A stretch of 64,000 nucleotides of DNA, taken from an uncultured Aquimarina sp. GTDB taxonomy: Bacteria > Bacteroidota > Bacteroidia > Flavobacteriales > Flavobacteriaceae. Each line of letters begins with the position of its first letter. Within the stretch, counting starts at the first letter, position 1. Location: NCBI GenBank assembly GCA_947496355.1, contig CANMCO010000001.1:248001-312000 (forward strand). Direction: 5' to 3'. Under the pieces are notes generated by a model. It saw only the letters and a list, made by a program, of their open reading frames with translations, was not told where the DNA came from and did not search any database. Positions 35,225 to 43,726 of this stretch are shown piece after piece. The position numbers and the translations under genes were made by a program.

Positions 35225-37351
35225 TTAATCTATTAGGGACAATTGAATTCTCTTTCGACTCATATCAACATCCAGTACAGTTACCATAAGATGTTGATGT
35301 AGTTGCACTACTGCATTTACATCGCTTATATATTCATTTGCCAATTTTGAGATATGGATCAATCCACTTTCTTTTACTCCAATATCTACAAAACAACCAA
35401 AATTGGTAATATTATTTACAATTCCTGGCAACTTCATACCAGCTTTTACATCTGCAATAGTTTTTACATTAGGGTCAAATTCGAAAACAGTAACTTTTTT
35501 TCTTGGATCCACCCCTGGTTTTTCCAATTCCTTAACAATATCAGTCAATGTAGGAAGTCCTACCTCATCGGTGATGTAGGTTTGTAGTTTGATTTTGGCT
35601 ATTGCTTCTTTATTTCCGATTAATTCGGTTACAGGAACTCCTGCATCTTTTGCCATTTTTGAAACCAACTGATACCTTTCTGGATGTACCGCAGAATTAT
35701 CTAATGGGTTTTTAGGACTCGTAATTCTAAGGAAAGCCGCTGCTTGTTCGTATGCTTTTCCTCCAAGTCTAGGAACTTTTTTTAGTTCGTTTCGAGATTG
35801 AAGTGCCCCGTTTTCTGATCGATATGCAACAATGTTTTCTGCCAATTTTTCTCCGATACCAGAAACATAACTTAATAGCGGAACACTTGCTGTATTTACA
35901 TTAATACCTACACTATTTACACAACTCATTACTACAGTATCCAGTTCGTTTTTAAGCTTGGTTTGATCCACATCATGTTGATACTGTCCTACACCAATAG
36001 ATTTAGCATCAATTTTCACAAGCTCTGCCAAAGGATCCGCTAATCGTCTACCAATAGATACAGCGCCCCGTACGGTAACATCATAATTTGGAAACTCTGC
36101 TCTGGCAATTTTGGAAGCTGAGTATACCGAAGCTCCACTTTCGTTTACCATGAATACCTGTATAGGACCATCAAAAGGAATTTTTTTGATAAAAGCTTCT
36201 GTTTCCCTTGCGGCAGTTCCGTTACCAATACCGATTGCTTCTATTTTATATGCATTTACCAAAGAACGAATTTTTTTTATCGCTCCTGTGGTCTCTCTTT
36301 GAGGAGGGTGCGGATAGATATTTTCATTATGTAATAAATCTCCTTGCTCATCAAGACAGACCACTTTACAACCAGATTTAAAACCTGGGTCAAGCGCGAG
36401 TATTCTTTTCTGTCCTAAAGGCGATGCCAATAGTAATTGTTTTAGATTTTGAGCAAAAACAGTAATTGCATTATCATCTGCTTTTTCCTTGGATTGATTT
36501 AGTACTTCTGTAGAAATTGCGGGTGCCAATAATCTCTTATATGCGTCAGAAATTGCTAAAAATACTTGATCTGTACAGGCTTCAACATTGGTTTTGATCA
36601 TAACATCATCAATAATATCCAATGCATCATTCTCTGGAACCGTGATTTTTACTCTTACTATTTTCTCGTTTTCAGCTCTTAATATTGCTAGTAATCTATG
36701 TGACGGACATTTATGAAGTAGCTCTTCCCATTCAAAATACTGTTGGTATTTTTGAGCGTCATCATCTTCCTTTTTGGTCTTGATTACAGCCGAAGCAATT
36801 GTAGCCTTGCGCTGATATAATCTACGCAATCTATTTCTAATCTTTTCATCTTCATTGATCCATTCTGCAATGATATCTCTGGCTCCTTGTAAGGCCAACT
36901 CTTCATTAACTATGGCATCATTTAGATATTTTGAAGCCACAAATAGGATTTCTTCCTCCTTTTGCTGCATAATAATCTTTGCCAACGGTTCTAAGCCGTG
37001 TTCCTTGGCAACGGTAGCTTTAGTTTTTCTTTTCTTTTTATAGGGTAGATATAAATCTTCAACCAGGGTAAGTGTCTCTGCAGCTACAATTCTTTTTTCT
37101 AATTCTGGTGTTAACGCTTCTTGCTCTTTAATCGCATTAAGTACGCTTTCTTTTCTTTTTTGTAACGCTTCAAAAGCTGCTTTATATTTTACAATTTCAC
37201 CAATAGCGACCTCATCAAGATCACCTGTCATTTCCTTACGATATCTTGCAATAAAAGGAATTGTAGCTCCTTCATCCAAAAGGGAAACGGTTTTGGTAAT
37301 CTGCTTTTCGGAAACAGGAAGGTGTTTGGCGATATAAGAAACGGTATTCAT
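35225..37351 (-). CDS. tex: Tex-family S1 RNA-binding protein
   Basis: A 708-aa protein of the Tex/Spt6-like family, which binds nucleic acids and affects transcription. An N-terminal helical Tex region (LLDEGATIPFIARYRKEMTGDLDE) comes first. A YqgF/RNase H-like domain from about residue 325 (ILALDPGFKSGCKVV) follows, then helix-hairpin-helix repeats (VPLLSYVSGIGEKLAENIVAYR). A C-terminal S1 domain (PGIVNNITNFGCFVDIGVKESGLIHIS) ends it. Length is near the family norm of ~700-780. It faces tatA across a shared terminator. Confidence 0.95.
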   Translation of the reverse strand: MNTVSYIAKHLPVSEKQITKTVSLLDEGATIPFIARYRKEMTGDLDEVAIGEIVKYKAAFEALQKRKESVLNAIKEQEALTPELEKRIVAAETLTLVEDLYLPYKKKRKTKATVAKEHGLEPLAKIIMQQKEEEILFVASKYLNDAIVNEELALQGARDIIAEWINEDEKIRNRLRRLYQRKATIASAVIKTKKEDDDAQKYQQYFEWEELLHKCPSHRLLAILRAENEKIVRVKITVPENDALDIIDDVMIKTNVEACTDQVFLAISDAYKRLLAPAISTEVLNQSKEKADDNAITVFAQNLKQLLLASPLGQKRILALDPGFKSGCKVVCLDEQGDLLHNENIYPHPPQRETTGAIKKIRSLVNAYKIEAIGIGNGTAARETEAFIKKIPFDGPIQVFMVNESGASVYSASKIARAEFPNYDVTVRGAVSIGRRLADPLAELVKIDAKSIGVGQYQHDVDQTKLKNELDTVVMSCVNSVGINVNTASVPLLSYVSGIGEKLAENIVAYRSENGALQSRNELKKVPRLGGKAYEQAAAFLRITSPKNPLDNSAVHPERYQLVSKMAKDAGVPVTELIGNKEAIAKIKLQTYITDEVGLPTLTDIVKELEKPGVDPRKKVTVFEFDPNVKTIADVKAGMKLPGIVNNITNFGCFVDIGVKESGLIHISKLANEYISDVNAVVQLHQHLMVTVLDVDMSRKRIQLSLID

Positions 37352-37659
37352 CTATTTTATGTTTATTGTATTTCAATGGTTAGATGGAATTTGCCAATAA
37401 TCATTTAACATTAAAAATTAACTCTAATGGCTCATTTCATAAACTTAATTTTAGAATCGCTAAATATAATGCCAAAAACAACCTATTATTTTATGCAACG
37501 AAGAAAGTTTTCTACAATTTTCTCAAAAGATTTGTAAATAATAGAGATTGAGATTTTTCAAGGAACCCTTTTCAGTCATCTTGATCGAAGTCGAGAGATA
37601 GTCACTTAAGAATTCTTCACATTTCGACTACGCTCAACGTGACAGTAAAAACTAATTTT
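37352..37659. other. Intergenic region between tex and DUF4837-type lipoprotein (308 bp)
   Basis: No ORF or RNA gene is recognised. The main content is an imperfect inverted repeat at 37573-37645 (listed separately). I see no TAnnTTTG box for tex in the first 60 bases upstream of its start. Confidence 0.5.
37573..37645. repeat. REP-like imperfect inverted repeat
   Basis: The left arm (from TCAGTCATCTTGATCGAAG) and the right arm (TTTCGACTACGCTCAACGTG) pair over ~25 bp with about eight mismatches, around a ~24-nt centre holding CTTAAGAATTC. TTCGACTACGCTCA-type palindromes are scattered between genes in many flavobacterial genomes (from memory). It may also act as a terminator for the lipoprotein gene, but lacks a clean T-run. 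Confidence 0.55.
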
Positions 37660-38646
37660 TTATTTGAATTTGATTGTTTTAATGATAGCCTCAAGCTCGA
37701 ACATATTGTCTCTTTTGGTAACCGATGGAGCAAATACAAAACCTTCTAACACGATTAATCGGTTATTAACTTTATCCTCAATAGCATAATTCACAAAAGG
37801 ACCAGCCATAAACCTATCTTTGATTTCCCAAGTACCTTTGGTTTCGTAAGTAAATCTTCCATCAAGTTTGGTTTCGTAAAGATACGGTGCGTAAGCCTCC
37901 TCGGTTATGAAGTGACCGACCTCGCTTGTAGGGATTTTTACTGTTCCGATAGAATCTCTCATTTTTATGATGCTGGCCACTGTATTAGAATCTTTGGTAA
38001 CAATACCCAGAGGAAGTTCATAAATCATAAGATTCATACTTCCGTTTTGAATTCCTTTTCGTATCCAAAAGAACTTGTCTTCTTCGATAGCTACTCTATA
38101 AGCACTGGGAATGTTCACTGTTATTCCCAATTTCTCTTTTAGTTGAGGTATTTTTTCTAGGGACTTTTTTATTCGTCTTTGTTTTTCGCGTGTTTCGGTA
38201 AGCTTATATTTTGAAATGATCGTTTCTGAATTCTCGCGAATTGCATCAATAAGCTCATCATCTGTTGCTCCCGTAATTACTGCACCCAATTGTGGGGTAG
38301 CGTATTTATTGTTAAGTATGTCTATGCTATTTGGACCTTCTTTTTTTACATAAAGGAAAGTACGACTTTTTCTTGCTATACCAGAAAATGCTGTCACGGG
38401 CATTTGACGCATTGAAAACAATGGTTCTTCTTGAGGCAAACCAGGCACTTCAGCTCCAAAATATTTTCTGATCGTATCTCCTACTTTACCTTTCCAAAGA
38501 TCGTTATCAATAACGACCGAAAGATCGTTTAGTTTACCAACAGATTCTGCCATGGCAGCCATTGGTTTCTTTTTATTATCTTTTTTGGTCTCTGTACAGC
38601 TCAGAATGCAAAGCATGCAAACAATTGCAATTGATAGTTTTTTCAT
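37660..38646 (-). CDS. DUF4837-type lipoprotein
   Basis: A 328-aa protein with a lipoprotein signal (MKKLSIAIVCMLCILSC, modified Cys17). The mature part starts TETKKDNKKK and contains SVVIDNDLWKGKVGDTIRKYFGAEVPGLPQEEPLF, which I recognise as the DUF4837 family of Bacteroidota. Function unknown. It lies downstream of a LysM lytic transglycosylase gene, a pairing I recall from other flavobacteria. A TATATTTG box ends only 4 nt before its ATG. Confidence 0.85.
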   Translation of the reverse strand: MKKLSIAIVCMLCILSCTETKKDNKKKPMAAMAESVGKLNDLSVVIDNDLWKGKVGDTIRKYFGAEVPGLPQEEPLFSMRQMPVTAFSGIARKSRTFLYVKKEGPNSIDILNNKYATPQLGAVITGATDDELIDAIRENSETIISKYKLTETREKQRRIKKSLEKIPQLKEKLGITVNIPSAYRVAIEEDKFFWIRKGIQNGSMNLMIYELPLGIVTKDSNTVASIIKMRDSIGTVKIPTSEVGHFITEEAYAPYLYETKLDGRFTYETKGTWEIKDRFMAGPFVNYAIEDKVNNRLIVLEGFVFAPSVTKRDNMFELEAIIKTIKFK

Positions 38647-38650
38647 AATG

Positions 38651-38658
38651 CAAATATA
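38651..38658 (-). promoter_or_regulatory. Candidate -7 box TATATTTG directly at the start codon
   Basis: Minus-strand TATATTTG is followed by four bases and then the ATG at 38646. If it is a promoter, the transcript would begin at or within the start codon (leaderless). Confidence 0.35.
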
Positions 38659-38841
38659 TTCTTAATAAAATAGTATTAAAAACTAAATTGATTTAGACTA
38701 ATATATACATCATAAACCATTCCATTTGTGGATTACAATCAAAGCAATAGTGTTTGATTACTACCTTCAATAAAATTTGTTGTTAATAATTAGGAGATCC
38801 GGATAGCCCTTTAAATATATGAAATGTCCTAAACTATAGAA

Positions 38842-40470
38842 TTACGACTTCGATAATTTCAATTTCATACCTGGTTTTATACCGCTACCACTAATATCGT
38901 TCCAATTTTTAAGATTTTCTACAGATATGCCTTTAAATTTTTGTGAAATACTCCACAAAGTGTCACCGGTCTTAACGGTATACATTTCAGAAGTGCTACT
39001 TACATTTTTTGCAGCAACTTTGGTATTTGGCTTGCTTTGTTGTGGTCTATCTACAACAGGTCTACGAGGGTATACTGTAAGTCTTTGTCCTATTTTTAAA
39101 TTATTACTTCGTAAACCGTTCCATTTTTTAAGCTGACTTACTCTTACGCCATACCTTCTGGCAATTTTACCAAGGTAATCACCACTACGAACACGATATC
39201 GAATTCTATCATTTGCTTCATAGTATTTTGGAAGTGGTTTTTCGCGCTTATCAAATTCGGCTTGAGCCAATGTGTAAATCTGATCTTCATTAGCTACAAA
39301 TGGGCCTATCTTATCTAAGGGTAATCTTAGGACGTAGTCTTCATCTTTGATATAAGGAATAATATCAAGCTTATAGGATGGATTTAGAAATTGCAATTCT
39401 TCAATATCTATATTCATATATTCTGAAACCTGATCCAAAGTAATCATCTGTTTTACTTTTATCGTATCGGTTTCAAAATAGGCGAATTCAGGTCTTTTGG
39501 GTTGTAAACCATGCTTATCTGCAAATTCAAAAATATACATTGTTGCCAAAAAAGCTGGCAGATATCCTGCTGTTTCTCTAGGAAGATTGTGTCGTATATT
39601 CCAATAATTGGTGTATCCACCACTACGTCTAATTGCCTTGGTCACATTACCCGGGCCAGAATTGTACGACGCTAATGCAAGATCCCAGTCTCCAAATATT
39701 TTATATAGATTAGCCAGGTATTGGCACGCTGCTTTTGTTGCCATTATTGGATCCATACGCTCATCTACATAAGAACTTACTTCTAATCCAAACATTTTTC
39801 CGGTACCAAACATAAATTGCCATAATCCCGTCGCGCCAACTCTTGATTTTGCTCTTGGTTTTAACGCAGACTCAACTATAGCAAGGTATTTTATCTCTAG
39901 TGGGATGTTTTGATTATCCAATTCTTGCTCAAAAAGTGGAAAATAAAAATCACTTAGCGCCATTAATCTTTCTAAGTGTTCATGGCGATTCTTTAGATAA
40001 TTTTTGATTACACTTTCTAATGATGTGTTGTATTCTACATTAAACGGAGTTCGAGCATTAAGTTCTTTTAATCTTGCTTTTAGCGTATCTGTTGGCAGAT
40101 CAACATACTCTACTGGTTCATATTCAAGCTCTGTTACTGATTTGTAAATGGTATCAAAAAGGCTTGAGTTATATAATTCTTGTTTCCAGATAGAATCTAA
40201 CTGCGCCATCTTAGGGTGGTCTTTTGCTGCATAGATTAAACTATCTTTTATACTTGTTATGACTGTAGTTGTTTGTATTTCTCTAACTGTTTTAATAACC
40301 TGGGTTGTATCAACAACCTGCACAGTGTCCTTTTTCAACTCTTGATTTTCTTTAAGTAAAATCTCTTTAGAATCATCAGAATTTGATGCTCCTTGTGTAA
40401 TAGCTTCCTGAGCTAGTAATGATCCTGAAAACAATAGAAAAGAAAGAAATAATGAACAACGGTTTTTCAT
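38842..40470 (-). CDS. Membrane-bound lytic murein transglycosylase D-like protein with two LysM domains
   Basis: A 542-aa exported enzyme that cleaves peptidoglycan glycan strands. There is a signal peptide (MKNRCSLFLSFLLFSGSLLAQ), then an SLT domain around residues 165-330. Its catalytic Glu lies in LAIVESALKPRAKS near residue 198, with GATGLWQFM and LALASYNSGPGNV after it. Two C-terminal LysM modules follow (YRVRSGDYLGKIARRYGV and YTVKTGDTLWSISQKF), which bind peptidoglycan. No lipobox Cys is at the cleavage site, so it is probably periplasmic, not a lipoprotein. The gene stands ~195 bp upstream of the DUF4837-type lipoprotein. Confidence 0.93.
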   Translation of the reverse strand: MKNRCSLFLSFLLFSGSLLAQEAITQGASNSDDSKEILLKENQELKKDTVQVVDTTQVIKTVREIQTTTVITSIKDSLIYAAKDHPKMAQLDSIWKQELYNSSLFDTIYKSVTELEYEPVEYVDLPTDTLKARLKELNARTPFNVEYNTSLESVIKNYLKNRHEHLERLMALSDFYFPLFEQELDNQNIPLEIKYLAIVESALKPRAKSRVGATGLWQFMFGTGKMFGLEVSSYVDERMDPIMATKAACQYLANLYKIFGDWDLALASYNSGPGNVTKAIRRSGGYTNYWNIRHNLPRETAGYLPAFLATMYIFEFADKHGLQPKRPEFAYFETDTIKVKQMITLDQVSEYMNIDIEELQFLNPSYKLDIIPYIKDEDYVLRLPLDKIGPFVANEDQIYTLAQAEFDKREKPLPKYYEANDRIRYRVRSGDYLGKIARRYGVRVSQLKKWNGLRSNNLKIGQRLTVYPRRPVVDRPQQSKPNTKVAAKNVSSTSEMYTVKTGDTLWSISQKFKGISVENLKNWNDISGSGIKPGMKLKLSKS

Positions 40471-40615
40471 CTCACGAAAAGTTTACTTTAGTTTATACTT
40501 ATATGTTTAGAGAATTCTGGGGTAAAAAGCACTGTTTTTAACATGTTATCAACAATACGGTAGCGAAAATCGCATTTTTTTTCTAAACAGCAAAAAATCA
40601 GGACGTTAAAAACGT

Positions 40616-40645
40616 AAAAAAACCGGTTTAAGTGACCGGTTTTTT
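40616..40645. terminator. Intrinsic terminator after pgk
   Basis: Stem ACCGGT / ACCGGT extended by A/T pairs (AAAAAAACCGGT ... ACCGGTTTTTT) around a short loop. In the minus direction it follows the pgk stop at 40693 by about 50 nt and ends in a T-run. Confidence 0.85.
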
Positions 40646-40692
40646 AAAATTCTTACAAAAAATATGGTTTTTCTTACGAAAAATAATGTCTT

Positions 40693-41880
40693 TTACTTTT
40701 CTATTGCTGCTATTCCTGGAAGTATCTTACCTTCTAGACTTTCTAACATCGCTCCTCCTCCTGTTGACACATAACTTACTTTATCTCCAAAACCAAACTG
40801 TTTTACCGCGGCTACAGAGTCTCCACCACCTACCAAAGAAAATGCTCCTTTTTCTGTTGATTCTGCGATAGAATGTCCTAAGGCAATTGTTCCTTTGGCA
40901 AAGTTTTCCATTTCAAATACTCCAAGTGGGCCATTCCACAGGATGGTTTTTGATTTTAAAATTACCTCATGAAACTTTTTCATAGTTTCTGGGCCAGCAT
41001 CAAGTCCTTGCCATCCATTTGGGATCGCATCAACAGCAATCACTTTGGTGTTTGCATTATTATCAAAAGCATCAGCTCCCAAAACATCTACTGGTAAATG
41101 AATCTCTACTCCTTTTTCTGCAGCCTTTTTAAGAATCTCTAAAGCCAATTCTTGTTTATCATCTTCACAAATAGAATCTCCTATTTGTCCTCCTTGCGCT
41201 TTGATAAAGGTATATGTCATTCCACCACCAACTATAAGGTGATCTACTTTGTCTAAAATATTTTCTATGATTGTGATTTTAGAAGATACTTTTGATCCTC
41301 CTAATACTGCAGTAATTGGTTTCTCTCCGCTACGTAATACCCTATCAATGCTCTCAATTTCTTTTGCCAAAAGGCTACCAAAACACTTATTTTCTGGAAA
41401 AAACTGAGCTACAATTGTTGTAGAAGCATGTGCTCTGTGTGCAGTACCAAAAGCATCATTAACATAAATATCTCCTAGTTTTGATAGTTGTTCTGCAAAA
41501 CCAACATCTCCTGTAGTTTCCTGAGGATGATATCTTAAGTTTTCTAACAGTAAAACCTCTCCTGTACCCAATGCAGCAACAGCATCTTCTGCTTCTTGTC
41601 CCACACAATTGGCCACATACTTAACTTGTACTCCCAGCACCTCTGATACTTTTTCTACAATATGCCGTAACGAAAACTCATCCTGTACTCCTTTTGGTCT
41701 TCCTAAGTGAGACATCAAAACAGCGCTTCCTCCATCTTCCAACACTTTAATTATTGTAGGTTTGGCCGCCTGTATTCTGGTATCATCTGTTACTTCAAAA
41801 TTTTCATTTAGGGGCACATTAAAATCCACACGTATTAGTGCTTTTTTATCTTCAAAATTAAAATCGTTGATTGTCTTCAT
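40693..41880 (-). CDS. pgk: Phosphoglycerate kinase
   Basis: A 395-aa glycolytic enzyme that transfers phosphate from 1,3-bisphosphoglycerate to [12 protein letters not shown] near the N-terminus, SHLGRPKG (substrate-binding Arg), [12 protein letters not shown] (ADP site) and [16 protein letters not shown] (nucleotide phosphate loop) are all present. Full family length. A single gene with its own downstream terminator; the upstream 203 bp separate it from the divergent holB. Confidence 0.97.
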   Translation of the reverse strand: MKTINDFNFEDKKALIRVDFNVPLNENFEVTDDTRIQAAKPTIIKVLEDGGSAVLMSHLGRPKGVQDEFSLRHIVEKVSEVLGVQVKYVANCVGQEAEDAVAALGTGEVLLLENLRYHPQETTGDVGFAEQLSKLGDIYVNDAFGTAHRAHASTTIVAQFFPENKCFGSLLAKEIESIDRVLRSGEKPITAVLGGSKVSSKITIIENILDKVDHLIVGGGMTYTFIKAQGGQIGDSICEDDKQELALEILKKAAEKGVEIHLPVDVLGADAFDNNANTKVIAVDAIPNGWQGLDAGPETMKKFHEVILKSKTILWNGPLGVFEMENFAKGTIALGHSIAESTEKGAFSLVGGGDSVAAVKQFGFGDKVSYVSTGGGAMLESLEGKILPGIAAIEK

Positions 41881-42072
41881 GTTGCTGTATTGATATTAAG
41901 CAAACGAAAATAATTCTATTTCGTTAAAAACACTGAAATCTGAGGCAAAAAATCTACGAAAACGATAGTAAATCTTCAATTTTATTGATTCTTTATAAAA
42001 AGAGCCTGTTCGATAAAAGATTTGCATTGATGAATTTTACAGAATTCATAATTCCCTCCTGATACTTCTTTT

Positions 42073-42080
42073 TATATTTG
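42073..42080 (+). promoter_or_regulatory. Candidate -7 box TATATTTG directly at the holB start
   Basis: TATATTTG ends 3 nt before the ATG at 42084. Used as a -7 box it would place +1 at the start codon (leaderless mRNA). No -33 TTG is seen at normal spacing. Confidence 0.35.
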
Positions 42081-42083
42081 CCT

Positions 42084-43238
42084 ATGCTTTTTTCTGAAAT
42101 ACTAGGCCTAAAACATATCAAAAGTTATCTAACCACCAGTGCAGATCGCAAAAGGATACCTCATGCGCAGCTTTTTGTGGGTGCTAATGGTAGTGGCACA
42201 TTACCTATGGCCATTGCCTATGCTCAATATATCCTGTGCCAAAATCAAAATGGTGAGAATACCAATGGGATACAGGCCTGTAATGTAAAATTTGATCATC
42301 TTGCACATCCAGACCTACATTTTGTGTACCCAGTTGCGGTAAATGATAAAGTGAAAAAGCATCCTACATCTGATCAATTTGCAGAAGAATGGCGAAGTTT
42401 TGTAAAAGAAAACCCATACGGAAGTATTTTTGACTGGTATCTTTCTATAGGGATTGAAAAGAAGCAAGGACAAATAGGTGTAGATGAAGCTCTGCATATT
42501 GTAAAAAAGCTTTCGCTAAAAAGCTATGAAGGTGGCTACAAGGTAATGCTCATATGGATGGCCGATAAAATGAATATCGCGGCCTCTAACAAGCTTCTTA
42601 AACTTATTGAAGAGCCGCCAGAGAAAACTATATTTATACTCATCACCGAAGACGAAGAGCAACTTATACAAACCATTAGATCAAGATGTCAGGTGTTGCA
42701 TTTTCCACCTCTGGGAGAACAAGTGATAAAAGAAGCACTAAAAGAAAATGAGAACTTATCTGATAGCGAGGCTTTGAAAATAGCACATCAGGCCAACGGA
42801 GACTATAGTAAAGCATTACACCTACTACATCATGATGGTGGCGATGACCAGTTTGAAGATTGGTTTATACAGTGGGTACGTACCGCTTTTAGAGCCAAAG
42901 GAAATAAATCTGCTGTAAACGATCTTATTACCTGGAGCGAGTCTATTGCCGGTTCTGGAAGAGAAACACAAAAAAAATTCCTAAAATATTGCCTGGACTT
43001 TTTTAGACAGGCCATGCTTCTTAATTATGGCGCAGAGGAATTAGTATTTCTAGAACCTAGCACTAATGGTTTTAAACTAGAAAATTTTGCTCCTTTTGTT
43101 CATGGGGCAAACATCATGGATATTTGTAACGAATTACAGGATGCTGCATATCATATAGAGCGAAATGGAAATGCAAAAATCATTCTTACAGACCTTTCTA
43201 TTAAACTTACAAGGCTATTACACAAGAAAGCACACTAA
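42084..43238 (+). CDS. holB: DNA polymerase III delta' subunit
   Basis: A 384-aa clamp-loader subunit. It has a nucleotide-fold start (HAQLFVGANGSGTLPMAIAYA) with a degenerate P-loop, as in other delta' proteins. ACNVKFDHLAHPDLHFVYPV follows, then KMNIAASNKLLKLIEEPPEKTIFIL and the SRC motif (IRSRCQVLHFPP) that pairs with the neighbouring subunit. The longest reading starts at TTG 42078; ATG at 42084 (MLFSEILGLKHIK) fits the family better. It is 27 nt ahead of the DoxX-like gene. Confidence 0.93.
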   Translation: MLFSEILGLKHIKSYLTTSADRKRIPHAQLFVGANGSGTLPMAIAYAQYILCQNQNGENTNGIQACNVKFDHLAHPDLHFVYPVAVNDKVKKHPTSDQFAEEWRSFVKENPYGSIFDWYLSIGIEKKQGQIGVDEALHIVKKLSLKSYEGGYKVMLIWMADKMNIAASNKLLKLIEEPPEKTIFILITEDEEQLIQTIRSRCQVLHFPPLGEQVIKEALKENENLSDSEALKIAHQANGDYSKALHLLHHDGGDDQFEDWFIQWVRTAFRAKGNKSAVNDLITWSESIAGSGRETQKKFLKYCLDFFRQAMLLNYGAEELVFLEPSTNGFKLENFAPFVHGANIMDICNELQDAAYHIERNGNAKIILTDLSIKLTRLLHKKAH

Positions 43239-43265
43239 TTTATTTTAAATCAAACTTCATCAATT

Positions 43266-43664
43266 ATGGATAATTTTATGACTCATATCGTATCAATTAC
43301 GATTCTCTTATTTCTTTTAATCACTTTTTTACAATCTGGTATTGATAAAGTAGTTGACTGGAAAGGCAATCTAAGCTGGTTAACTGGACATTTTGCAGAA
43401 ACTTTTATGAGTAAAATGGTTCCTTTGCTTTTGAGTGTTATTCTTATTATAGAAATTATTACCGCTATAAGCTGCGTAATGGGTATTTATCACCTTGTTG
43501 TAGATAATAACACTTTCTATGCTATTGTAGGGATATTTTTGGCTTGTTTAACGCTCTTAATGCTTCTTTTTGGACAAAGAGTAGCAAAAGACTACCAAGG
43601 CGCATTAACGATTACCTGCTACTTTATTGTAGCTATTTTTGGATTGTATGTGATCACTTTGTAA
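43266..43664 (+). CDS. DoxX-like small membrane protein
   Basis: A 132-aa integral membrane protein with four hydrophobic segments and the 'F..SGIDK..DW' start typical of DoxX-family proteins in flavobacteria. Function of the family is poorly defined (some are tied to respiratory or oxidative functions). It is probably cotranscribed with holB (27-nt gap) and ends at a strong bidirectional terminator. Confidence 0.8.
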   Translation: MDNFMTHIVSITILLFLLITFLQSGIDKVVDWKGNLSWLTGHFAETFMSKMVPLLLSVILIIEIITAISCVMGIYHLVVDNNTFYAIVGIFLACLTLLMLLFGQRVAKDYQGALTITCYFIVAIFGLYVITL

Positions 43665-43680
43665 AAAATATTTTTAAACA

Positions 43681-43711
43681 AAAAGAGCTCCAAATTCGGA
43701 GCTCTTTTTTT
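43681..43711. terminator. Bidirectional intrinsic terminator
   Basis: AAAAGAGCTCC / GGAGCTCTTTT with a 6-nt loop AAATTC and a T-run on both sides. It closes the DoxX-like gene (plus) and the 2263-aa adhesin gene (minus, stop at 43727). Confidence 0.93.
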
Positions 43712-43726
43712 ATTTAGTACTTGCAT

